In this document: positions 5,631 through 10,250 of the stretch, in pieces
How positions within the stretch are numbered: the stretch's first letter is position 1
Layout: every line of letters begins with the position of its first letter
Notes under the pieces: model-generated
Databases searched by the model: none
What the model was told of the DNA's origin: nothing
What the model saw: the letters and a program-made list of their open reading frames with translations, nothing else
Program-made: the position numbers and the translations under genes
Origin: a virus
Direction: 5' to 3' (one strand)
IMG/VR virus record: IMGVR_UViG_3300008108_000122
Location: 1 to 41,506 of that record
Length of the DNA stretch: 41,506 bases

Positions 5631-5708
5631 GGGCCTCTAGCTCATGTTGGTTAGAGCAGTGGACTCATAATCCATTGGTGCGGAGTTCGACTCTCCGGGG
5701 GCCCACCA
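5631..5708 (+). tRNA. tRNA with CAU anticodon (elongator Met, or Ile2 if lysidinylated)
   Basis: Acceptor GGGCCTC pairs with GGGGCCC including a G-U pair. Anticodon arm GTGGA-CTCATAA-TCCAT gives CAT. T arm CGGAG-TTCGACT-CTCCG. ACCA is encoded. 78 nt. The GGGCC-type acceptor resembles tRNA-Ile2, which reads AUA after TilS modification, but elongator Met cannot be excluded. The initiator is excluded because its 1-72 mismatch is absent. Confidence 0.9.
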
Positions 5709-5728
5709 TTCATCTAAAGGAGCACATT

Positions 5729-5902
5729 ATGGCAGGCAAAGCGAAATCAATATACCTTACAATCTTGCCCAAAGGCAAGCATATGAGCGTTTTTAAGAAG
5801 GTATTCTTCGAAGCCAAATCCTATAACGAATACGTCAAGACCGACGAATTCAAAGCCAAATGGCCCAAAGAAGAGTTCGACATTGTAAAAGAAACCTATT
5901 AA
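5729..5902 (+). CDS. Small basic early protein, 57 aa
   Basis: The ATG follows AAAGGAGCACATT just downstream of the tRNA cluster, so it is probably transcribed with it. The product starts MAGKAKSIYLTILPKGKHMS and has Lys/Phe-rich helices (VFKKVFFEAKSYNEYVKTDEF). It is basic overall. No domain is recognised. The stop overlaps the first bases of the next hairpin (5901-5920). Confidence 0.65.
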   Translation: MAGKAKSIYLTILPKGKHMSVFKKVFFEAKSYNEYVKTDEFKAKWPKEEFDIVKETY

Positions 5903-5939
5903 CCCTTTGGTTGACAGGGTCTTTGTTTGGTGCTATAAT
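5901..5939 (+). promoter_or_regulatory. Early promoter with -35 inside a hairpin
   Basis: AACCCT (5901-5906) pairs with AGGGT (5916-5920; the outermost pair is lost). -35 TTGACA (5911-5916), 17-bp spacer, -10 TATAAT (5934-5939). The stop codon of the 5729 gene is at the base of the stem. Confidence 0.9.
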
Positions 5940-5966
5940 ACATACATAGACAAGCAAGGAGCTGAT

Positions 5967-6182
5967 ATGGGATACAAGGTTGTAGCAGATCGAGAGCAGA
6001 TGGACATGATGCGTGTCAAATACGGTCCACGCAAGGGCTTAGAAGGCCCCTTCAACTTCTCCGGCAGAGTGTTGTATTATGACAACAAAGAGGGTCAGTA
6101 CTACGATCCTACTACAGACTTCTACGTAGAGGAAGACGAAATGTCCATGATCCGTGAAGGGTTTTTGACACAGTTCGCTTGA
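5967..6182 (+). CDS. Hypothetical early protein, 71 aa
   Basis: The start was chosen after AAGGAGCTGAT; the longer frame would run through the promoter. The product is MGYKVVADREQMDMMRVKYG, then a glycine- and tyrosine-rich section (FNFSGRVLYYDNKEGQYYDP) and an acidic end. No motif is recognised. Its TGA stop is within the -35 box (6179-6184) of the following promoter. Confidence 0.65.
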   Translation: MGYKVVADREQMDMMRVKYGPRKGLEGPFNFSGRVLYYDNKEGQYYDPTTDFYVEEDEMSMIREGFLTQFA

Positions 6183-6207
6183 CAGCCTGACTGTTTGGCG
6201 TTATAAT
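6179..6207 (+). promoter_or_regulatory. Early promoter overlapping a stop codon
   Basis: -35 TTGACA (6179-6184) includes the TGA of the 5967 gene, followed by a 17-bp spacer and -10 TATAAT (6202-6207). ACAG and CTGT form a minor stem around the start of the spacer. Confidence 0.9.
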
Positions 6208-6239
6208 AGATACATAGACAGCAACAAGGAGCGAACCAA

Positions 6240-6533
6240 ATGGCTAAACTATTGATCCAAACCCAAGTGTACGAGAACTACGGTACGGCTGATGAGCCTT
6301 ACTGGAAACCCAAAGGCGGTGCAGACTACGTGGTCAAGAAGTTCAAAGACTTCAACAAGGTCACTGAAACTGTGATGGCCCTGCGCTCACAGATCGAGCA
6401 GGACAACGAATACTACCGCGAGCACATCATCAACTTCGAAGTTGTGGCCAACGACTACATGACAGACTTTGAGAAGGATCAGTGGGAATACGAAGGCAAA
6501 ATCACTTATCCCGCAAAGGAGTTGGCATGGTAA
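6240..6533 (+). CDS. Conserved phage protein, 97 aa (MAKLLIQTQVYENYG family)
   Basis: Starts after GGAGCGAA (6228-6235). The sequence MAKLLIQTQVYENYGTADEPYWKPKGG is a pattern seen in uncharacterised proteins of many tailed phages. It is followed by a lysine-rich strand (DYVVKKFKDF), a long helix (KVTETVMALRSQIEQDNEYY) and a final strand region. It has no cysteines and no catalytic signature. It overlaps the tiny membrane-peptide gene at 6527. Family conserved, role unknown. Confidence 0.75.
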   Translation: MAKLLIQTQVYENYGTADEPYWKPKGGADYVVKKFKDFNKVTETVMALRSQIEQDNEYYREHIINFEVVANDYMTDFEKDQWEYEGKITYPAKELAW

Positions 6534-6622
6534 TCAATCAAGCAATCATCAATCTGCTGATCGTGCTGGCGCCGATCTGGATCATGGGAATAGCCCTACT
6601 GGTTGACTGGTTATTCAATTGA
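6527..6622 (+). CDS. Single-span membrane micropeptide, 31 aa
   Basis: A 32-codon frame starts within the last codons of the 6240 gene, preceded by AAAGGAGTTGGC, a good Shine-Dalgarno. The product is almost entirely hydrophobic (AIINLLIVLAPIWIMGIALLVDWLF), enough for one membrane span. The 3' end contains the -35 box of the next promoter (6603-6608). It could be a small membrane effector such as a holin-like or superinfection-type peptide; only the membrane helix is visible. Confidence 0.5.
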   Translation: MVINQAIINLLIVLAPIWIMGIALLVDWLFN

Positions 6623-6631
6623 GTATATAAT
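6603..6631 (+). promoter_or_regulatory. Sigma-70-type early promoter
   Basis: -35 TTGACT (6603-6608) is inside the micropeptide gene, followed by a 17-bp spacer and -10 TATAAT (6626-6631). Leader ACATACATAGACAAGCAAGGAGCGAA. Confidence 0.85.
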
Positions 6632-6658
6632 ACATACATAGACAAGCAAGGAGCGAAG

Positions 6659-6880
6659 ATGATTAGAGAGCACATTGAGATGGATACACGACATGGTGGT
6701 CCATACGATCGCGGTACAGCCGACAGCTACTACCGCAGAAGCTATAACCCTCACTATTACAAGGGCGACACTGGTAACTCACCTCGTGTAACGCTCAAAG
6801 ACATGACACCCGACGAGATCGTGGCCTACACCGCAGGCTATCGCGACAACGAAGATGAAGGCAACTTCAAAGAGTATTAA
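6659..6880 (+). CDS. Conserved phage protein, 73 aa (HGGPYDRG family)
   Basis: Starts after GGAGCGAA (6650-6657). The product has MDTRHGGPYDRGTADSYYRR, then NPHYYKG, and an acidic YRDNEDEGNFKEY tail. The strings RHGGPxDRGxAD.YY and 'NPHYY' belong to a short protein common in T4-like and other phages, of unknown function. His, Tyr and Arg are unusually frequent. It is a single-gene transcript ending at the next hairpin-promoter. Confidence 0.75.
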   Translation: MIREHIEMDTRHGGPYDRGTADSYYRRSYNPHYYKGDTGNSPRVTLKDMTPDEIVAYTAGYRDNEDEGNFKEY

Positions 6881-6881
6881 T

Positions 6882-6920
6882 AACCCTTTGGTTGACAGGG
6901 TTACCAAAAGACGTTATAAT
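6882..6920 (+). promoter_or_regulatory. Early promoter with -35 inside a hairpin
   Basis: AACCCT (6882-6887) pairs with AGGGTT (6897-6902). -35 TTGACA (6892-6897) is in the loop, followed by a 17-bp spacer and -10 TATAAT (6915-6920). Nearly identical to the module at 2045-2083. Confidence 0.9.
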
Positions 6921-6945
6921 TAACACATAGCAACAAGGAACTAAG

Positions 6946-7179
6946 ATGAACAAATATCAGAAACAAGCATTGGTAGATATGGGCAAGGTCGCCCTGGCAG
7001 TTGTAGCAGGTATTGCCGCAATTAACGCCGTGATCATGCTGGGCATGTCAGCAGGTGATGTAGCCGGCGCGATCAGTTTGGTGGCCATGGGTTACTGTGT
7101 CTATCAACTCTACTTGATCCGTGTGGGTCAGCTGGAGAGCCAGGATCGTTTGAACGACATTGAGAAGAAGTACAAATAA
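6946..7179 (+). CDS. Two-span membrane protein, 77 aa
   Basis: Starts after AAGGAACTAAG. Two hydrophobic helices are visible, about residues 15-34 (VALAVVAGIAAINAVIMLG) and 37-59, separated by a very short turn, so the protein is a membrane hairpin. The C-terminal 18 residues are charged and should lie in the cytoplasm with the N-terminus. Small two-span phage proteins include holins and envelope modifiers, but no sequence signature decides this. It has its own promoter (6882-6920) in the early region, which argues against lysis timing. Confidence 0.65.
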   Translation: MNKYQKQALVDMGKVALAVVAGIAAINAVIMLGMSAGDVAGAISLVAMGYCVYQLYLIRVGQLESQDRLNDIEKKYK

Positions 7180-7217
7180 CCCTAGTGGTTGACAGGTTAT
7201 CGTTTTGGCAGTATAAT
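7176..7217 (+). promoter_or_regulatory. Early promoter with -35 inside a hairpin
   Basis: ATAACC (7176-7181, overlapping the previous stop) pairs with GGTTAT (7195-7200). -35 TTGACA (7189-7194) is in the loop, followed by a 17-bp spacer and -10 TATAAT (7212-7217). Confidence 0.85.
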
Positions 7218-7250
7218 ACATACATATTAACACAAAAGGGAGCGACCCAA

Positions 7251-7634
7251 ATGGCTAAAGTAAATTATGACAAGTTTGCCTCGTTTGACATTAACGAGTG
7301 CTGTGATCACTTTGACAGTGAGAAGCAGAGCAACTGGAAGAAGATTGGCAAGTTCATCGTAGCAGATGGACAGGACTATGCCCATATTATGGAAACAGAG
7401 TTTGACTTTGAAGATGTAGGCAATGGCGAGTATGCGGCCTTTGAGGCAGGTGTTAAGTACGCACTGACCAAGATGAACATTGCTTTTGAAGCGGCTGCTG
7501 TAGACTTGCAGATCTGCGAGGTAGACTTGGTAGAGAGCATGGGCTTTATGATGGTACGTTGCGATGACGAGCCAGAGGACTTTGTCAAGCGGGTTATGAA
7601 GAAGCCTGTTATGATGGTAGACAGCTGGTGCTAA
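7251..7634 (+). CDS. Hypothetical early protein, 127 aa
   Basis: The start was chosen after GGGAGCGACCCAA; the longer frame crosses the promoter. The product starts MAKVNYDKFASFDINECCDHFD and is acidic. It has a central alanine-rich helix (YAAFEAGVKYALTKMNIAFEAAAVDL), then ICEVDLVESMGFMMVRCDDEP. There are five cysteines, without regular zinc-finger spacing. No family is recognised. It is followed by a 60-bp gap and another promoter. Confidence 0.7.
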   Translation: MAKVNYDKFASFDINECCDHFDSEKQSNWKKIGKFIVADGQDYAHIMETEFDFEDVGNGEYAAFEAGVKYALTKMNIAFEAAAVDLQICEVDLVESMGFMMVRCDDEPEDFVKRVMKKPVMMVDSWC

Positions 7635-7694
7635 CAGTTTGCCAATGTGTCAGCCTATCACTAGACCCTGCAACACGCCCGGGCACTTCGTAGG

Positions 7695-7723
7695 TTGACA
7701 CAAAGGCTTTTTGACAGTATAAT
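7695..7723 (+). promoter_or_regulatory. Sigma-70-type early promoter
   Basis: -35 TTGACA (7695-7700), 17-bp spacer, -10 TATAAT (7718-7723). The last part of the spacer (TTTTGACAG) is shared with the promoter at 8034-8062. Confidence 0.9.
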
Positions 7724-7852
7724 AGAGACATAGTAAGAAGCAAGGCGATCCTCAAATGTAAGAACCCAGCAGAAATGCAAAAAGGGTTGTAACCAAGGGA
7801 TACGAAGCGAGTTTGGAGACTCGGCCTAAGCCAACATGCACAGGAGCGAACC
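7724..7852 (+). other. Unusually long 5' leader
   Basis: This leader is about 120 nt, whereas other early leaders here are about 25-30 nt. It contains a CGAGT-TTGGAG-ACTCG hairpin (around 7808-7823) shortly before the Shine-Dalgarno GGAGCGAA (7843-7850), and no open frame of note. It may be a regulatory leader or carry a small RNA; no known riboswitch is recognised. Confidence 0.45.
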
Positions 7853-8047
7853 ATGCAAGTACACTTTATCAACACAGGAACCAAAGAGGACTTTGGTTTT
7901 AGAGAAGTCAACGTAGAAGCCTTCAAGTTGGATCACGACAATGCTCCTTATTGCATCGTTAGCAATCCATTTTTCCCGGGCGAAAGTCTACGTGCAGAGT
8001 ACAACTTCTATAACGATTGCCTGCAATGGGTGGTTGACATAGATTGA
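7853..8047 (+). CDS. Hypothetical early protein, 64 aa
   Basis: Starts three bases after GGAGCGAA (7843-7850). The product MQVHFINTGTKEDFGFREVN is beta-rich, has an NAPYCIVSNPFFPGESL segment and ends NDCLQWVVDID. No domain is recognised. The last codons contain the -35 box of the next promoter (8034-8039). It has the only long leader in this region, so its expression may be regulated differently from its neighbours. Confidence 0.65.
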   Translation: MQVHFINTGTKEDFGFREVNVEAFKLDHDNAPYCIVSNPFFPGESLRAEYNFYNDCLQWVVDID

Positions 8048-8062
8048 TTTTGACAGTATAAT
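8034..8062 (+). promoter_or_regulatory. Sigma-70-type early promoter inside gene end
   Basis: -35 TTGACA (8034-8039), 17-bp spacer, -10 TATAAT (8057-8062). The -35 is in the last codons of the 7853 gene. Confidence 0.9.
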
Positions 8063-8094
8063 ATACACTTAAACAACGCAAATAGGAGCGAACT

Positions 8095-8373
8095 ATGAAC
8101 GTACAGCAGATCAATACAGCCCTGGTAACAGGTTCATTCACTAACGATCAACTGGCAAGTGTGATTGATGCAGTCAAGTTTGCTCGTAGCCGTTTGGCAC
8201 AGACTACAAAGAGCACTCTGCGAGTAGGCGACAATGTCAACTTTACCTCTAGCAAAACCGGACAGAACATGACAGGTTTTGTTACAAAGATTGCCATTAA
8301 ATATGTAACAGTCAAAACAATGAACGGCTTGTGGCGTGTGCCAGCTAACATGCTGAACAAGGTTGAAGCCTAA
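8095..8373 (+). CDS. Small protein with SH3/KOW-like domain, 92 aa
   Basis: Starts after GGAGCGAA (8085-8092). Residues 1-40 are helical (NDQLASVIDAVKFARSRLAQ). Residues 42-90 read as an SH3-like barrel: LRVGDNVNFTSSKTGQNMTGFVTKI, then KYVTVKTMNGLWRVPANML. This resembles KOW-type and similar nucleic-acid or ribosome-associated barrels in small phage proteins. The domain call is by pattern only. It may bind RNA, the ribosome or polymerase; unproven. Confidence 0.65.
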   Translation: MNVQQINTALVTGSFTNDQLASVIDAVKFARSRLAQTTKSTLRVGDNVNFTSSKTGQNMTGFVTKIAIKYVTVKTMNGLWRVPANMLNKVEA

Positions 8374-8383
8374 TTACAGAACT

Positions 8384-8420
8384 AATAGAGCTTGACAACA
8401 GGCTCTATTGATGCTATAAT
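8384..8420 (+). promoter_or_regulatory. Early promoter with -35 inside a perfect 8-bp hairpin
   Basis: AATAGAGC (8384-8391) pairs with GCTCTATT (8402-8409). The loop TTGACAACAG starts with the -35 TTGACA (8392-8397), followed by a 17-bp spacer and -10 TATAAT (8415-8420). It drives the AAA+ gene and, by read-through, the structured RNA after it. Confidence 0.9.
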
Positions 8421-8450
8421 TACTTTTTTAAACAACATTGGAGCGAAACA

Positions 8451-9308
8451 ATGCCAGGATATCGTGTAGTAAAATTGGACGAGCAGAGCAACAAGACTAT
8501 CCCTCAGCGTAGTACTGTAGAGCCCGTCAGCAAAGAATCAGATGCAGAGATCATGGAGCGTATGCGTGAACGCTTTGAGATCCTTGACGACATGACCCGT
8601 GCGGTTAAAAAGGGTGCAGTACGTGCTATGATTGTAAGCGGTGCACCGGGTGTGGGCAAGAGCTTTGGTGTTGAGAAAGTACTGAGCAAGCATCAACTCC
8701 TCGCAGACGTAGCCAACGATCAAAAGCTCAAGAAGTTTGAGATTGTCAAAGGCGCTATGTCAGCTATTGGACTGTACAAGAAGCTGTACGAGTACAGTGA
8801 CTCTAAGTGTATCCTTGTGTTCGATGACTGCGATTCAGTACTGTTGGACGACATTGCACTCAACATCCTTAAGGCTGCATTGGATACAAGCAAGAAGCGT
8901 ACCATCAGCTGGAACACAGACAGCCGTAGTTTGATTGCAGAAGGTGTGCCCAATAGCTTTGAGTACAAGGGCGGTGCTATCTTTATTACTAATATTAACT
9001 TCCAGAACATCAAGAGCAAGAAGCTTCAGGATCACTTGGCAGCATTGGAAAGCCGTTGCCACTACATTGATCTTACGATCCATACAGAGCGTGACAAGAT
9101 GTTGCGTATCCGACAGATCGTAGCTGATGGCATGCTGGCAGAGTACGAGTTCACAACAGAGCAACAAGCAGAGCTGGTAGAGTTTGTAGATGCTAACAAG
9201 AAGCGCCTGCGTGAACTGAGCTTGCGTACAGTACTTAAGACTGCTGACTTGATCAAGAGCTTCCCAGCTAAATGGCAACGTGTAGCAGAGGTTAGCCTTA
9301 TGCGCTAA
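8451..9308 (+). CDS. AAA+ family ATPase, 285 aa
   Basis: Starts after GGAGCGAA (8440-8447). Walker A GAPGVGKS is at residues 64-71, and Walker B ILVFDDCD is at about 121-128. A sensor-1-like FITN is at 178-181, and a candidate arginine finger lies in LESRC near residue 202. The length and order fit a single AAA+ module with a short N-terminal helical part. It lacks the clamp-loader signature expected of gp44, and the family is not further assigned. It may remodel a protein complex or nucleic acid. It is the last early gene, and its 3' untranslated region holds the tandem hairpins. Confidence 0.85.
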   Translation: MPGYRVVKLDEQSNKTIPQRSTVEPVSKESDAEIMERMRERFEILDDMTRAVKKGAVRAMIVSGAPGVGKSFGVEKVLSKHQLLADVANDQKLKKFEIVKGAMSAIGLYKKLYEYSDSKCILVFDDCDSVLLDDIALNILKAALDTSKKRTISWNTDSRSLIAEGVPNSFEYKGGAIFITNINFQNIKSKKLQDHLAALESRCHYIDLTIHTERDKMLRIRQIVADGMLAEYEFTTEQQAELVEFVDANKKRLRELSLRTVLKTADLIKSFPAKWQRVAEVSLMR

Positions 9309-9494
9309 TGCATACAGCTAGCAGGGCAGCTTGAGCCCTGCACACTGTACTAGAGCACAGCATACACAAAGCTCTAGACAGTGCAGTTAGATCCAGTTCG
9401 ATTCGCTCCCGACAGTGATCTAACAGGGACTGCTGTGAAGCAGACCTTTGAACCCCATGATCCGATTCGCTCCCGGTCATGGGGTTTCTTTTCA
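9309..9494 (+). ncRNA. Structured RNA with two identical anti-Shine-Dalgarno loops (candidate antisense sRNA)
   Basis: Five hairpins in a row: GCAGGGC/GCCCTGC (9321-9341); CACTG..CTAGAGC with GCTCTAG..CAGTG (9343-9383); GTTAGATC/GATCTAAC (9386-9424); CTGCT/AGCAG (9430-9443); AACCCCATGA/TCATGGGGTT (9451-9486), followed by TTCTTTT. Hairpins 3 and 5 have different stems but the same loop CGATTCGCTCCCG (9399-9411, 9463-9475). TTCGCTCC in the loop is the exact reverse complement of GGAGCGAA, the Shine-Dalgarno of six early genes here. No separate promoter is seen, so it is probably a 3'-UTR-derived RNA of the AAA+ transcript. Direction plus is inferred from the T-run after the last stem. The antisense role is inference. 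Confidence 0.6.
9451..9492 (+). terminator. Intrinsic terminator ending the early region
   Basis: A perfect 10-bp stem AACCCCATGA/TCATGGGGTT with a 16-nt loop, followed by TTCTTTT. It ends the AAA+ transcript and forms the last hairpin of the structured RNA. Confidence 0.8.
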
Positions 9495-9500
9495 TCGATG

Positions 9501-9549
9501 AGGTCAGGGGGTCGGGGCGACCATCGGGGTGAGGTGAGGGGGTCGGGGC
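9501..9549 (+). repeat. G-rich duplicated block with quadruplex potential
   Basis: GAGGT(C/G)AGGGGGTCGGGGC occurs twice (9500-9518 and 9531-9549). Five G-runs of 4-5 (9507-9511, 9514-9517, 9526-9529, 9538-9542, 9545-9548) with loops of 2-8 nt meet the usual pattern for an intramolecular G-quadruplex on the plus strand. No gene covers it. Confidence 0.75.
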
Positions 9550-9616
9550 TTAATAATGATATTTGTAATACTAAATTATTACGGCTTAGTGGTGCTAAAT
9601 CACCAGGCAGAATCTG

Positions 9617-9785
9617 TAAGTACTTCTCTTATATTTTTTGCGCGGCAGATTTTTAACCCTGCAGGACCCATTTCAGGGAAGAGACTCGCAGGCGATTCTT
9701 TACTGTAAAACTACCTTGAAGAAACTCTAAGTACTTCCCTAAAAATTTTTGCGCTAAATTTTTTTTTGGTCTGCAGACCCCATTT
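9617..9785. repeat. 57-bp imperfect direct repeat, period 111 bp
   Basis: Copies lie at 9617-9673 and 9728-9785. Both start TAAGTACTTC, contain TTTTTGCGC followed by a long T-run, and end CTGCAG(G/A)(A/C)CCCATTT. They lie between the converging early plus-strand region and the minus-strand gene at 9790. They may be termination or replication sequences; nothing decides this. With the hairpins and G-rich block they fill the only gene-free stretch over 300 bases. Confidence 0.75.
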
Positions 9786-9789
9786 GGGC

Positions 9790-10215
9790 TCAGTCCCACA
9801 TCGTGCGGAATTCACCGTAACTGCGTATTGCTGTATATGTTGCTTCAGCTAGAAATTCAAAGTGTTTATACAGTGCTCTCACAGCAGGAAAATCCCCCTG
9901 CTTTAAAACCATTTCGTAACAGCCCTGCCCCATGTCTACATAGTAACTGGCAGCAATTCCTCTACGTTCTCCCAACTCTGGAAACACTGCACGAGTGAAC
10001 CAACAGGTATTGCCCAATGCCAATGCTTCTGCGGGTGTACGCAAAGTCATATAGCGTTCAGCGTAGCTAGGCTCGGGTTGCCATGGGTTTTTATCCATCT
10101 TTTCAGCTAACAGTTTAGCTTCATACACTGTAACAAAGTCTGGTATTGCCCAGCCTTGACGCTGATATGTAGTTTCCAATATATTTTTTATACCCTTTTC
10201 TGCTGTATAGTTCAT
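9790..10215 (-). CDS. Hypothetical protein, 141 aa (acetyltransferase-like size, unassigned)
   Basis: The ATG at 10215 was chosen because GGAG lies 5 nt upstream; a GTG two codons earlier is possible. The product is a soluble alpha/beta protein with TYQRQGWAIPDFVTVYEAKLLAEKM, ALALGNTCWFTRAVFPELGERRGIAASYYVDMGQ, and an aromatic C-terminal helix. The 'R.A.YYVDMGQGCYEMVLKQGDFPAVRALYKHF' portion recalls the C-terminal half of small GNAT-type acetyltransferases, but the acetyl-CoA loop is not clear, so I leave it unassigned. A divergent late box lies just upstream. Confidence 0.6.
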   Translation of the reverse strand: MNYTAEKGIKNILETTYQRQGWAIPDFVTVYEAKLLAEKMDKNPWQPEPSYAERYMTLRTPAEALALGNTCWFTRAVFPELGERRGIAASYYVDMGQGCYEMVLKQGDFPAVRALYKHFEFLAEATYTAIRSYGEFRTMWD

Positions 10216-10232
10216 AGCCACTCCATATTGTA

Positions 10233-10245
10233 TATTTAATAAATA
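10233..10245. promoter_or_regulatory. Divergent overlapping late promoters
   Basis: TATTTAATAAATA reads as AATAAATA on the plus strand (5 nt before the ATG at 10251) and as TTAAATA on the minus strand (toward the gene starting at 10215). One near-palindromic box therefore can serve two divergent late genes. Confidence 0.6.
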
Positions 10246-10250
10246 TTTTT

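Noticed and set aside
9386-9476. Minus-strand reading of the hairpins, where GGGAGCGAA before ATGGGG could be a ribosome site for a short peptide
   Set aside because: The minus-strand frame is only about a dozen codons, no minus promoter is nearby, and the T-run after the last stem supports plus-strand RNA.
9381-9656. 91-codon plus-strand open frame across the hairpins and G-rich block
   Set aside because: It has no Shine-Dalgarno, its composition is that of non-coding sequence, and it is explained by hairpins and repeats.
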